A stretch of 64,000 bases of DNA from Crotalaria pallida (GCA_037953625.1 CM075653.1:1922001-1986000); one strand, 5' to 3'. Counted from the first letter of the stretch, positions 24,491-36,500 are shown. Notes: a model not told the origin generated them from the sequence alone. Numbers and translations: made by a program.

Positions 24491-24935
24491 GAACAGTGAA
24501 GGATGTCATAACATAATGACGGTATTAAAGGACTAACAGTGTTGATGACCAATTATATGATAGACAAGTACCTTTTAGAACTTAAAACCATAATAAATGT
24601 TGTAACTGGAATTATAAAACCGAAAGTCATTGTAATTTTTTCAAAACTTACCAAAACTTAAAATTAAAAACCACCTTGAAAGAGGGCTTAGATTTAAAAA
24701 TTAGTGAATGCTTTGTTGTAATTGAAATTTAAGTCATTTGATTTTCATTCAACAACTCAGATTTGTTAGGGTTGTCAAATATAAATCCAATTCCAAAGGG
24801 AGAAATATGGGGAACAAATTCAATGATTTATGGTTGGAAAGTCGTTTTGACTTTTAGTGTGATTTTTAGTGGTGTATAAAGGTGAATAACTTAAATTTTG
24901 ATTTGTGTAGATTTTTTATGCTTGAGTTGGTGCAG

Positions 24936-25078
24936 AGGATGATAACTATAGTAGGAAAAAGAAAAGGTCTAACAAGGAAAATACTTCCAAGAAACGACAA
25001 AGAGATGGTGACGTTTTTGAAGTTTCTCTAAAGAAGTTGAAGGCATATATGAGTAGAAAGGAAAACAAATTTGTTTAA
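24936..25078 (+). pseudogene. Possible terminal exon of an unknown nuclear protein (relic)
   Basis: After a TTGGTGCAG acceptor an open frame runs to a TAA at 25076-25078. It encodes a strongly basic peptide with clusters SRKKKRSNKE and SKKRQRDG, resembling a bipartite nuclear localisation signal, then VSLKKLKAYM. Codon-like composition and the acceptor suggest a real exon in origin. I found no upstream exons, so it is either the tail of a gene I cannot assemble or a captured fragment. Confidence 0.35.
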
Positions 25079-25079
25079 A

Positions 25080-26580
25080 TTTTTAAGGTTAGGATACATT
25101 TAGAATGATCGAAAGGAATTCCTCTTTGCTTGTAATTTTGTAGTATGATTTACTATTTTGCATCACATGGAGTAGAAAAGTAGTTACCGCAAAATATTAA
25201 AGTTTTATCCTCCAATCAATCTCTTCACTCCCATTATACTATTCGTCACCTGCTTAATGTATGTGGCTTCCTAGTTCCTACAAATTTAGAAATTATTCCT
25301 GTTGGGTCATTGACAAGTATACCAGATCATACAAGTAATAGAGTAGAAGTAAATTATCGTTCCCAACGAGGATTGATATAGTTTCCAATAATTCTTACCT
25401 AATTGTAATTACTAAGTGAAACTTGAAAATTGGTTTATTTGATTTATGAATTTCAAGGAATTAAATAACAAAGCAAAAATAAAAGATTTTTGTAAAATGA
25501 TTGGGGAAACGGTTAGAAACATGGTTTCTTCGCAGGATTTGTAGTTACCACTTATGAATTTCTATTTTTCCTTGAATCAACAACGATTGCAAATTTAGTA
25601 AAAACTCGACCCCTCAAGGCAATTAATGTTTCTTATTAGATTATACCCCTTAATCCCTTAAGTGAGTCTTAATCTAATAATCATTAATTAGTACACTGAA
25701 ATTACTAAAGTTATATAATCCCCAAAAATATCCCTATGAGTTGGGCGATTATAAAGTTTGATTATAAGGTCAATTCAATCCCTAATTTCCCAATTGAAGG
25801 ATTAAGTCCCAAATCATAGGATGATCAATTCTATGAATAACAATAAGCACATAATCAAACAATTGATATTGAAAACATTAATTCATAATTAGGAAAATTA
25901 TTCAAAATCCATATAAATTCACCATATTTCTAGCAAGGAGTTTAGTTACATATAATAAGAGAAGAAGAAGAAGAAGAAGAAGAAGAAGAAGAAGAAGAAA
26001 AGAGAATAATAAAACTAATGACAAGACATAGAGTTACCACTAATCTCCAATCACCTAGATGGATTCCTCCGTGCTTGCCTTCGATGCCCTCAAAACTTCT
26101 CTCTAAACTCTGGTAACTAACTCCTAAACCTAATGAATCCTATTTAAAAAGTCTAAAAACAAATCCCCAAAACAAATCCTAAAAAGATCATATTATATCT
26201 TATCAAATTGCTGATGATGCGCGCCTGAGCGCGGATGGCCTCGCGCTTGGGGCGAGAATTCCTGTGAGAATTGAGCTATTGACCCCATTTTTAATATCGC
26301 AGACCCGCGCGCCTAGGCACACAGAAGCTTGCACCTGGGCGTGAGTGACACCAAAATGCCCAGAATCTTCTCTTCCTTGCTTCAATCTTCAGGCTTTAAG
26401 ACTCCTTATTTTTTCTTGCCAAGAATCATCAATTAATGTTTTCTAATCCTCAAATTAAAACCAAAAAGATACAAAATCCACATGATCTCATTCCTCATCA
26501 TTAGTAGATAAAAACTCAATATTTTCCCTAAATTACTTGAGAAACAAACCAAAAACCTAATCCAAGGGGATCAATTATCA
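25080..26580. other. Repetitive intergenic DNA with a GAA microsatellite
   Basis: No gene was recognised. From about 25290 the sequence has the look of a non-coding retroelement internal region (GTCATTGACAAGTATACCAG followed by a GAGGATTGATATAG segment). A (GAA)n microsatellite occupies 25961-25999. A GC-rich island with GCGCGCCTGAGCGC near 26219-26345 stands out from its surroundings. Confidence 0.4.
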
Positions 26581-26588
26581 TTCAAAAT

Positions 26589-27027
26589 TAGCATTGGCAA
26601 AATGGGCCTTGGCCCGCGGGCCCCGCCTGCCCGCCAGCAATTTTTTGCGGGCAGGGCACAAGTTTTTGTAAAAAGAATTAAATCATGTCCGCCCGCCTGG
26701 CCCGTTATTTTTTGCGGGCGGGCCGCGGGCTTGAATATTAAAAATTAAATAAGAAGATCAGCGTAGTATCAACATAGTTTGCGTGTAATTTTGCGGGCGG
26801 ACGGGCCGCCGACACTTTTTTTTTAAAAAAAAATTGTACTATAATAAAGAAAAAATTAATTAATTATTTTTTTCAAACGCGGGCCGCCTGCGCCTGCACT
26901 TAGGGCAGGCAGGGCCTGAAAATTAGGCCCTAAATAATTTTAAGGGCGGGTATGCCCGCCCGCATTTTTTGCGGGCCGAGTGCGGGCGCGGGCCATGCCC
27001 ACCCACCCGCCCGTTTTGCCAATGCTA
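26589..27027. mobile_element. GC-rich hAT-type MITE with 8-bp target duplication
   Basis: Inverted ends TAGCATTGGCAAAA(T/C)GGGC enclose GC-rich arms made of GGCCCGC/GCGGGC motifs around an AT-rich centre. Perfect 8-bp direct repeats TTCAAAAT flank it (26581-26588 and 27028-27035), diagnostic of the hAT superfamily. It has no coding capacity. Confidence 0.92.
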
Positions 27028-27639
27028 TTCAAAATCATCATATATTGGGCCTAAATCAATTCCGATTCTTTAAACTACAAGTATTATACATTTCAAGTAT
27101 ATTAGAGAACTCAACAAGCTTGTTAGCAAACTGTAATACAATGTAAATTGTAGTACAAATAATTATTTGCACTTGGCAGTTGGATGGTGAAACACCAGTA
27201 CTAACTATTTTGATTTCTCTAGAATGGCCTATTAAATGAAATAAAAAAATAATAAAAGAAAAGAAGCGAATAGTTTTTGGTGTGCATCGAGGGTGCTTTT
27301 GATCGATAGTCGGAGATTGATCCTTTTTGACACATCAAATTGAGTTTTGTCACTTCCAATACAATCTTTATCAAACATCGGGCAACATGCTTGAGGAACT
27401 TGCTATTTATCAACTGCATTGAGCTTTGTTGATAAAAAAAGGTGGTGTTAATGTTGCTTGTCCTATTTCATTTGCCCTTCAACCATCTATTGGAGGATTG
27501 AACCTGCCATTAAAACATGGTGTTGTTATCCAATTATAGGGTAGTTGCATATAATGGGAAAGGCTTGAAACTACTAATACGAAGAGTTACTTATTTTGTG
27601 TGATATTTGATTTGCTTGGAGTTATCCTTCTTAAACTTG

Positions 27640-28435
27640 CATTGAATGCATCTGCTTAGAATAAAAATGCTTCTTATGTACATGCAAATCTTTTAGAGTT
27701 TGAGCAAAAGATGAAGTCTTCTTCGTTAGGGGCAAATAGTGCATTTCTAAGGATGGATGAACCTCAATTTTGGCTAGAGTTGTCAATTCGGATTGGCCCG
27801 ACCCATTTGGGCAAGCAGTGTTTTCGGGTTGGGCTGGGCTGGCCCATTTTATTTCGTGCCAGTCAATTGCATAGCCTAGCCCAACCCACTAGTTTTTCGG
27901 GCTGGGCCGGGCTGGCCAATGGGCCAATATTTATTTCATTTCCATGAAAAATAATAATTAATCATAACCAAATTAAAATTTTATAATACTTTCTTTTGAT
28001 TAGGATGTCTTTATTAATTATGAAAATAATAAATGAAAAGGGAAAATGATTTATCTCATCTTAATTTTATTATTGTTCACTCCTATTCAATAATAAAATA
28101 TTATAACATATTAATAAAAATTTAAATTTGGGCCAAATGGGCTATTGAATTGTCAGGCTGGCCCGTGTCGGGCTAATGAATCGTCAGGCTGGGCAAAAAA
28201 AAATTGGACTAAAATTCCTCTGGCCCAGCCCATGCTTATGTCAGGTTAAATGGGCTAGCCCGTCGGGCTTAGCCCATTTTTGACAGTTCTAGTTTTGGCA
28301 CTAGTTCACCAAGTTGATAATAATAATGATAGTGTAAGAGCAACGATAGTAGCTAGTGCTATGGACCAACCCTTCATGGAAGTATTTTTGGATCTTGGTT
28401 TTCTTATTATGGTTTTGATACTTGTTGCATTGTGA
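27640..28435 (+). pseudogene. Exon-like sequence split by a MITE
   Basis: Before the MITE an open frame encodes YVHANLLEFEQKMKSS..FLRMDEPQFW. After it a frame encodes ALVHQVDNN..VRATIVASAMDQPFMEVFLDL and reaches a stop at 28433-28435. The two frames differ by one base once the MITE and one target copy are discounted. The composition looks coding but I do not recognise the family, and splice sites are not clear. It may be a relic of a gene or of a retroelement. Confidence 0.3.
27775..28291. mobile_element. hAT-type MITE with 8-bp target duplication
   Basis: The ends read inward TAGAGTTGTCAATTCGGAT and TAGAACTGTCAAAAATGGG, with GGCCCGAC/GGGCTGGGC-rich arms. The flanks ATTTTGGC (27767-27774) and GTTTTGGC (28292-28299) match at 7 of 8 bases. 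It resembles the MITE at 26589 in being GC-rich at its ends but the terminal sequences differ, so it is a separate family. Confidence 0.85.
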
Positions 28436-28522
28436 GTCAAGTTTTGAATCTATTGATAAGTTTTTATTGAGAGAGGGTGAATTATGAATTGTATTACTAA
28501 TTGTGTTGATTCATATTTTTAT

Positions 28523-29066
28523 GGGAAAAGAGTATAAACACCCTTTAAACTATTTGTCTTTTGCAAATAATTGCCACAAATTATTTTTTCTGCACAATTG
28601 CTCCTTAAACTTTAACATTTGACAAAATTAATACTTTTGTTAACAAAAAGTTAAAACTTAATGGTAAAAACATCTGATCGTTCAATATTTTTTATAATCT
28701 CAACCATTGAATCTTCATAACTTATTTTTTTTATTTTAATAGTATTCATTTAACCTTTTTTTCAAAAATTAAGAAATTGTTGTGGTGTGCATAAACTGAT
28801 GTTGTTTCTTTTTTTATTACAAAGAAGGTATTTTTGAATAAGGATAAATGAATATTATTAAAATTAAAAAATAAATTACAAAGATTTGATGGTTGAAATT
28901 ACAACAAATTGAATGGCGAAGTGTTTTTATTGATTTAATTTTTAGCTAACGTAAGTATTAATTTTAACAAATGTTGAAGTTTAAGGAGTAATTGCGTAGA
29001 AAAATAGTTTGTGGTGGCTATTTACAAAAGGCAAATAGTTTAAGGGGTGTTTATACTCTTTGAGCC
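28523..29066. mobile_element. MITE with about 120-bp terminal inverted repeats
   Basis: Both ends read inward AAAGAGTATAAACACCC and stay similar through TTTAAACTATTTG, the AATTGCTCCTTAAACTT segment and ACATTTG. The centre is AT-rich without a gene. Target duplication is not clear. Confidence 0.8.
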
Positions 29067-30477
29067 TATTTTTATTACTATCAAAATAACTAAAATAAAA
29101 AATTGGGTTCATGTGCTCTAACTTTTAACTGCTGCATCTTTTGTATTGCTTGATCTAGGATTTGGTTAAATTCAGGACAAAACTTCAGAAAGGTCATATG
29201 AACAGCCATGTGATGTTATAATATTTTTAAATTTTAACTTATAACTTTCTTGGTGAAGATAAAATTGTTGATATAATATTGATATATAATTAGATGATGA
29301 TATCAAGACTGGACCCATTGACATGGGAAAGTAGGCAATAGTTGAAGGGGATGTTAAACTGTTAATACATGGATCCTTGAAGTTTTGTTTATGAAGCTCC
29401 ACTCAAGCGAATTTCATATTGTTTGCTATATAAGGAATGTTGTTAGATTTGAAGTATCTCAATCGAAACTATAACTGACCACATTTAACAGAAGATTAGG
29501 AAAAATGACGTTCTTTAAAATCCAATAAAAATTGTAAAGAGAAAAAGTTTGGATTTCCAATGGGCTAAGTGAGAATGCTCAATACTAATAAGAATATCAA
29601 ATTTTGGGTAAAATGATTGTTAAGTGTTAGATGATTTTTTTTTGTCCTTTACAAACTCTATCATTTTCTATGAATGTTTAATACCAACCAAACATGATAA
29701 TGCTAGATGAAAATAAAATTTTCTCATGTATCACATTTATATATATCATTCTTATTAATACGCTCAAAATCATGTCAACTATCAAACACCACTTAGTTCT
29801 TATTTGGATTTATGTTCTCTTTCATCACTAACGTGCTTTTGGTGTCAAAACGCACCTCTTCCTCAATGCTAGCTGTTGTAGCTTTTGTGTTTTGTGTCCT
29901 CTAAATGTGCTTTTTTGCCAACTGAACGTGGAACCAAACACACTGTTATACATGTGAAGCAATCACGTATTGAATGTATTTCAATATATCACAACTCATT
30001 AAATGACCAAAAATAAATACATTCTCTTTACTTATTCACATTATGTAAAAGCTCACTTTATATAGTCCAAATTAACTGGGTTTCATACTTTTACTTCCAC
30101 TATACCAATGTTGTTACCACCACTACCATTAGTAGTCACCATCATTATCACCATACCATGATCACGTTACCTCTAGAACAACAACCACAACCCCCATTGT
30201 CATAACATCATTGTTTTAGTCAACACCATAATCATCATCTTGCAACCATTATCATTGTTACCATTATTGCCATCACTATTTCCAACCACCTTTGGCTGCT
30301 CTTCATCACTATACTATACCAAAATTATATTATAGATAATATGCAGTAATAACATAAAGGTTAATTAGTCATTTGCATACAATCAGTAAAATGTTATCAT
30401 CTCATTATTTAATAATTTCTTATATAAGTAATATCCGATGAGTTACTTGATGCACATCAAATATTGAATAATATAAT
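29067..30477. other. Intergenic, one low-complexity tract
   Basis: No gene or bounded element was recognised. A degenerate ACC/ATC/CAT trinucleotide tract occupies about 30110-30290, similar in type to 24262-24490. Confidence 0.5.
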
Positions 30478-30748
30478 ACTATATTTGTCCCTATATATAA
30501 GATTTTTTTGGTAGATTTCACATTCATTAAGAAAATTGGTTAATTTAGTTAATGGTATTGGAAATATGAATATTTGATATGTATTTTCAAAATGACCCCT
30601 ATTAGTGTTATTGGTAGAAAGTGTTAAGTAAACAAGGTACTTGTGGAAAGAAATAATTAATTGTAATTGAAAATTGGTGCATGCTCTTATAAATAGGAAC
30701 AAAATAAAAATGTCAAAATGGTCTTATATTTATAGACGTAAGGAGTAA
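30478..30748. mobile_element. Degenerate Stowaway-like MITE (family shared with 58099 and 60326)
   Basis: Ends of the CTCC-to-TATAAG type are worn, but the interior (GGTAGATTTCACATT, TTAATGGTATTGGAAATAT, GAATATTTGATATGTATTTT) is shared with 60326-60521, and its AAGTGTTAAGTAAAC segment with 58099-58370. This defines a three-copy non-coding family in the window. Confidence 0.65.
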
Positions 30749-31474
30749 CTAATTTTACTTATATCTTATCATACTTTTTCTTATATCTCATCTTATCCTA
30801 TCATCTCAGCAAACAACGAACCACATATTTAATCTACATATTTGTGATCCTATACTTAATAGTAAGTTGGTTTGATTTTGGTTTTGGTCACTTTAACCTT
30901 TTTTAATCGTCTATGCTCTTAAATATTTCAAAGGTCTAATTTTAGTCTTTACATATAATTAATTAATGATATCCCAACTCCAAAAATGATGACTTAAGCA
31001 GATTATTTACATAACCTTTAAAATAAAAAAGTTACAAGGCTATAATTAAAGGCAAATGTCAACAAATAAATAAAATAAATATAATGTAAAATTATTGAAA
31101 AACTTAATTTTTAAGATTTTCAAGAAATAATATTATACTCTTTTTAATACTATTTATAGGTCGTATTTTAAAAGAATTCTCTTGTTTTATTTATAAGTTG
31201 TTTAATATTTTCTAAGAAATATTTATTGTTTTTTTTATTATTTGCCTATTGTCCATTAATGTGAAATAATACATTTGTGTAATTTTCAATAAAGTTAAGA
31301 GAGTAAAATTATAATTTAAAGTATTTTTTAAAATTTAAAGAAAAGTAACTACCCTATTCAATGTTTATAATGTAATTTAGTGTGAACTATGATAAAGACC
31401 AAGATGAAGTAAAAACTTGTGATTTTTCCATAAAAATTGCACTTGTCACTTATTAGTGAAACCCAATATTTAAA

Positions 31475-31840
31475 AGAGTAAATTGTCAATTTGATCCTTC
31501 AAAATTTATGTTGCCATTAATTTAGTCCTTAAAAGATACTTGCCACCGATTTAGTCCTTCAAAAATAAATTGTGTCACTAATTTAGTCCTCCAAAAATAT
31601 TTGTCACCAATTTACTCACTTAAAGATCAATTGTTCCACCAATTTAATCTCCTAAAAATATTTGCTACTAATTTAATCCCTCGAATATCAATAGTGTCAC
31701 TAATTTAATTCTCCGAAATTTTTTGCCATCAATTAGTCCCTTAATTAACAGTTGTGTCATCAAGTTAGTCTTTTAAAAATATTTATCATTAATATAATCC
31801 CTCAAAGATCAATCGTACCATCATGCTAATCCTTTGTATT
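31475..31840. repeat. About 12 imperfect 30-bp tandem units
   Basis: Units follow the pattern TTGTGTCACTAATTTAGTCC plus CTCAAAAATA, repeated about every 30 bp with much drift. Inverted counterparts (ATTTAGTGAC type) occur at 32035-32090 and 32317-32360. The whole 31465-32365 block may therefore be one MITE-like element whose arm is an internal tandem array. Confidence 0.7.
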
Positions 31841-32102
31841 CCTCGGTTAGAGATCAAAGTAAGTATACTTACATTACATATTAAATAAAAAATTGTAAAA
31901 TTGCACTTACTTTAGTCCCTTGTGTTATGGGTATTTTTTCTAATTATGTTTATTTATATATTTAAGTTCTTTTTTTATTTTATGTTTCTAACCTTTTCTT
32001 ATTTAATGTGTTACGTAAGAAAAATTAAATTGAGGGATTATATTAGTGTCAAATGTTCTTGAAAGATTAAAGTAATGACACAATTGATTTTTTTTTGTCC
32101 GA

Positions 32103-32299
32103 ATTCCTTGCGGAACCACCGGTATCCCCAAGAGCATCCTTAATATCAGGGAACCCTTAAGACTAATCCGGAGCGAGATGCGTGACTGGCTCTCCCAGCG
32201 GGATGTTTTTAGTGGGAATCGAACCCGGGGTACTAGCACCCTTCTCTCATTCCCAGAATTTCAGTTGGAGCCTTACACCAACTGAACCAAACCCGTTCG
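32103..32299 (-). mobile_element. tRNA-derived SINE with 17-bp target duplication
   Basis: A perfect direct repeat TGACACAATTGATTTTT (32086-32102 and 32300-32316) flanks the insert, and the left end is a T-tract, so the A-tail is on the minus strand. The minus strand carries GGGTTCGATTCCCAC near 32227-32213, a good match to the pol III B-box. It is inserted in the tandem/inverted block at 31465-32365, so it is younger than that block. Confidence 0.92.
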
Positions 32300-32469
32300 T
32301 GACACAATTGATTTTTAAAGAATTAATTTAGTGACAACATAATATTTGGAAGAGTAAATTCATTATTTACTCTAATTAAAATCAATGTGGTATTGTTAAT
32401 TTACCTCCGTGCCCCCACAGGAAACTTTCATTTGGTAAGAAAGATACAAGAAGGGACAAAAGAAAAGAC

Positions 32470-32642
32470 GCTGCTTCCTCTGTTTTGTGTGTGTCCGTGG
32501 CGAACAAGTTGAAAGTTGAAACGCTGCCAAAACCCCCAATCCCACCCTCTTTAATCTTTCAATTCCACCCCTTTGGAACCCTAATTTCATCTCAATTCTA
32601 TCTTCCAACTTGGATCTCTCCCTCAAAGGTTCCACCTTTCCG
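32470..32642 (+). promoter_or_regulatory. Probable 5'-UTR exon of the UBC34-type gene
   Basis: A CT-rich leader-like stretch ends TTCCACCTTTCCG followed by a GTAATTT donor at 32643. The next acceptor before the coding exon is near 34052-34074 (GTTGTAG or TTATAG), followed by a leader shared with the second gene copy. Having an intron in the 5' UTR is common in plant E2 genes. The transcription start was not located. The upstream ATG-free context supports a UTR rather than coding exon. Confidence 0.5.
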
Positions 32643-32960
32643 GTAATTTCCCTTTTCTTTTTTTTTTAATTATTATCTTTTGTTTTTTAGGGTCTGATTA
32701 GGGTTTCATTATTTGTTAATTCATCATGCATTCTGTTTTTCATTTTGTTTTTCAGACTTGCTTTAGAATTCTCTTTCGATTGTGTGGATCAGAATAGAAT
32801 TTAAGGGTCTTGCTCTGTTGGCCCTAATTTATTTAGGGCCTCTTTGTTTAAGGCTTTGAAAAAAAAGTGATTTTTTGAAGAAGCCAAAAAATGCAGCTTC
32901 CAACAAAAAAAAATGTTTTGTATCAGAACTGATTTTTAATTTTTTTGCTAAACTAATCAT

Positions 32961-32986
32961 TATATATATATATATATATATATATA
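32961..32986. repeat. (TA)n microsatellite in the 5'-UTR intron
   Basis: Thirteen uninterrupted TA units. Confidence 0.95.
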
Positions 32987-33019
32987 GGGGGCCTGGTTTC
33001 CATTTAAGTTAGTTGCGCT

Positions 33020-33657
33020 CTAGTCTATGGCTCTGTTCGGCAACACGAGCTAGGACCTTTTAGATTCAGTTAATAAGCTACTAGCCCCGTTCGGTGAATG
33101 CAAATTTGAAGGAGCTTATAGCTTTTAAAAAATGAGCTTGTAGCTTTTGAAAGCTAGCTTTTAGAAAGCTACTTGAAGTAGCTTTCTAGAAACTAAACTA
33201 GCTTTCAATAATTCATATACCAATTATACCCTCAAACAAAATTTAAAATTATTTTACTATCCTTTAATTAATTATTAATTTAATAATTTTGTTATAATTA
33301 ATTAATTAATTAACTACATAATTAATAAATTAAGAAAAAATGAATTTAATTAAGTATAATTTAATAATTTTATATTTTATTAATTAATTAACTATCTATT
33401 TAATAAATAAAGAAAAAAATTTGAAAAATATAAAGTAATAAAATGTTACATGTCCTTTTTGGTCATTTAATAACTTTTAGCTACTTCAAAAGCTAGTTTT
33501 GCCGAACAACACTATTTTAAATAGTCAGCTAAACAGCTATAAGCTATCAGCTAAAAGCTCATAGCTCATAGCTCCTAGCTAGCTTAACAGCTACAAGCTA
33601 GAAGCTCATAGCTACAAGTTACAAGCTCTCAGCTACAAGTTAGTTTTGCCGAACAAA
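33020..33657. mobile_element. hAT-like MITE with GTTCGGCAAAA ends
   Basis: The ends read inward CTGTTCGGCAACACGAGCT and TTTGTTCGGCAAAACTAACT. The interior near both ends is full of AGCTNNNAGCT-type words (GCTAGCTACAAGCTCATAGCT). It sits in the 5'-UTR intron of the E2 gene, outside the part duplicated at 41 kb. A precise target duplication was not found; CTATG occurs next to both ends. Confidence 0.65.
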
Positions 33658-34151
33658 CCCTATGTCTTTTTGTTTTTTTTTCTTTGTGCTTCTTGTTAGT
33701 TACCGGTTGGAGATTGAAGTGATTCAATGTTTGGAGATAAAATAGTTTTGAGGTTAATTCTCCTTCTCAACTGCCACCTGCTCCAATATTGCATTACAAC
33801 ATAGTGATTGTGATATTTATTCAGTTAGATGTGGCTGTGACTGGGATTCTTAGTGTCTTTTGAGTTGATTCATTATTCCATGTCTTGAAAATAATAAGCT
33901 GATAAGTTACATTGTGTATGAGTGCCTATTGCTATATCTCTTACCAAAAAAAAAATAAAAATGGTGGTTGCCTTTTCCACTATTTACGGACGTGTGGTTC
34001 CTTCCTCATTGTGATTTTCTTTGTTTTATCTTCAATTTATTTAATGTTGTAGGTATGTTGTTATAGGTGGCAAAATTTACTTCGAGAATCGTAAGAAAAA
34101 AATTTACAATTTAGGAAGGCCTCGTTCTTGATTCTGTTCAGAACTCGCTGG

Positions 34152-36500
34152 ATGGCAGAGAAATCATGCATCAAGCGCCTTCAGAAGGAATATAGAGCTC
34201 TTTGTAAGGTACATAATCTTTCTTTTCTCAAAAATTGTGTTCCTCTGTTTCTCTTCATTCACATTTTTATGCTCACATGTCATGTTGATTTTCAGGCATA
34301 TATTATGCTTTTTACTCTATGTTTTGCATTTCCGCTGTTTACACGTGGTGTCTGTCTATTTTCTGATTAGTTTTTGCATTCTCCATTATGGATATCCTGT
34401 ATAATTTACCGTGGTCCATTGTTTTGCCATGCATCAATCAGTTGACTTGAACTTTTCCTTTATTCTCTTATTAAAAAACAAAAATAAACATTGGTATTTA
34501 AAAAAGGGTTCTCTTAACATCAGCCGTAAGGGCCGAGGATAAGAAGCCAAAATGGGTCAAAGTGCATTGAAAAACTAAGTCCATTATCACTAAAGTATTA
34601 AATCTTTAGTTTTCCAATACATGCATACTTTTTTTAGTTTCTTATCCTCAGTCCTAAGGGCTGAACTTAAGAAATTCCTTTAAAAAATAACGCCAACTGG
34701 ATAGTACTTAAGTTTAATGTTGAATTTTCAGGAGCCAGTTTCCCATGTTGTGGCTCGTCCTTCGCCAAATGATATTCTTGAGTGGCGTAAGTTTTTATTT
34801 TTTTATACTGTTACCTCTTCTTATTTTGTTTAGCTGGACGGTCCTGCAAAAAATTTTAATAGCAGACTTTAATCGGTTGATATGTTTGTGCTATCAGCTA
34901 CTTATTTTAATTTGTTTGTTAGGGAGTGGTTGATTCTTGATACTAATTTTGTTTTCTGTTAATATCTCAGATTACGTGTTGGAGGGAAGCGAAGGAACTC
35001 CTTTTGCAGGTTTATTATTCTAGCAATTTGTGTCATTTACTATTGACATTTCACGTGTTGTCCTATTGTGCTTTCTCTTTATGAAATATCCAAATTTATG
35101 AAGTGCTATATCTATTTATGTAGGATTTACGTTTTGTTTGTCTTACTGTTAGGTGGATATTACTATGGAAAGATCAAGTTTCCTCCTGAATATCCATATA
35201 AGCCTCCTGGAATCAGGTGGTCCTTCTTGTTGGGGTTTCTTTTTATGTTAAATTCAATTATATTGCTCATCAATATATTGGCTAACTGTATGCTTTCTAT
35301 CATATAGCATGACTACACCTAATGGGCGGTTCATGACACAGAAAAAGATCTGCTTGTCTATGAGTGATTGTAAGTTCTTTTACCTTTTCAAGCATAAATC
35401 GATTCGTATCATAAGCCATTAGCCAACACATTTTATTACTATAATTTAATAATTTAATTAATGTTTTTGTGGGTTTTCCAGTTCATCCAGAAAGTTGGAA
35501 TCCTATGTGGTCTGTATCAAGGTCAGATTGATTCAAGTTATTAAATTAAGTTCCTTCTTTTACATTAGATTTGTGCTGGTCTGTTTTGGATTTGTGCTTT
35601 TGGCTTTCGAAATGTGGTTATATGGCTTTGCAATTGGCATCTTAAGTCAGTGTACATTATTACTTCATAGCTCAGTACTGATATTTCCAATTTATCGTAT
35701 ATTAATGCAGCATACTTACAGGGCTGCTTTCATTCATGGTGAGTATGTTATAGCTTCTTCATATTCTAATTAAGTTAAAGTTTTATTTTTTCCTGGTGAG
35801 TTCTCCTATGATTTTTTAGTCAGAAGATATTTGTTATGTCTCGTCTAGCACGCTTTAGTGCTTGCTAATAGAATCCATTTAGTACCACCCTATATAATTT
35901 ACGGCCTATATGGTTGATGGTTCATAATTTGCCATGTATGTGGTGCTTTCCTGAGAACTTTTGGCATTTGATGCGCTTACTCTTTTGCAGATGGACAATA
36001 GTCCAACAACTGGCAGTGTGAACACCACTACTGCCGAGAAGCAGCGTCTAGCAAAATCTTCCCTCGCTTTCAATTGCAAGAAGTAAGTCATCCTCGAACC
36101 GTACTATTCGAATATTCATGATAGAAGCTGGCTTCTTGTTAATTTTTTTTGGTGAATGGCTTCTTGTTAATTTCACTATTAATCCTTGTATGCTTTTTTT
36201 TAAAAAAAAAACTTTCTGTGCAGTGCAACATTCCGGAAAATGTTCCCTGAGTATGTGGAGAAGTACAATGAACAGCAGCAACTTGCTGCTGCTTCTGAGC
36301 AGGTGTCACCGGAGATGCCTAATGATGAAAACACAAGGCCAGTTTTGGAAAAGGTTTTAGATTCAGCGGAGGGCATGGAAAGAGTAGAGGGGTTGAAGGA
36401 TGTGAGAAGGAACAAAAAGCAAGCCTTTCCAACTTGGATGATGTTCTTACTATTGTCCATCTTTGGGGTGGTAATGGCGTTGCCTCTGCTTCAGCTTTGA
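34152..36500 (+). CDS. UBC34: Ubiquitin-conjugating enzyme E2, UBC34/UBE2J type, ER tail-anchored
   Basis: E2 enzymes take ubiquitin from E1 on a catalytic cysteine and pass it on with an E3; the UBE2J/UBC32-34 group sits on the ER membrane and works in ER-associated degradation. Nine coding exons: 34152-34208, 34732-34786, 34971-35009, 35153-35216, 35308-35369, 35482-35521, 35711-35738, 35991-36082, 36224-36500, all GT-AG, totalling 714 nt and 237 aa. The UBC fold spans about residues 8-150 with the FPPEYPYKPPG loop and TPNGRF. Cys87 lies in KKICLSMSDFHPESWNP, the expected active-site position for this group, which lacks the classical HPN. A hydrophobic stretch WMMFLLLSIFGVVMALPLLQL at residues 217-237 is the C-terminal tail anchor. 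The sequence agrees closely with Arabidopsis UBC34 as I recall it. It is the intact member of a duplicated pair. Confidence 0.96.
34506..34678. mobile_element. 173-bp MITE present only in the left E2 gene copy
   Basis: Inverted ends GGGTTCTCTTAACATCAGCC and, reversed, GGAATTTCTTAAGTTCAGCC enclose it, and a perfect 9-bp repeat TTTAAAAAA flanks it (34497-34505 and 34679-34687). The corresponding intron of the right copy (near 41605) lacks it and shows a single TTAAAAAA, an apparent empty site. It therefore inserted after the duplication. Confidence 0.88.

Noticed and set aside
24257..24499. Two frames rich in Gly/Asp or His/Thr
   Set aside because: Both come from a degenerate CAT/CAC triplet tract.
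26203..26385. Minus-strand 60-aa frame in a GC-rich island
   Set aside because: No start context, no splice sites, no recognisable domain; looks like repeat DNA.
31475..31840. Possible CRISPR-like array
   Set aside because: Repeats touch each other without unique spacers and drift freely; the genome is a plant's.
32003..32239. Minus-strand frame of 78 aa
   Set aside because: It is mostly inside the SINE at 32103-32299.
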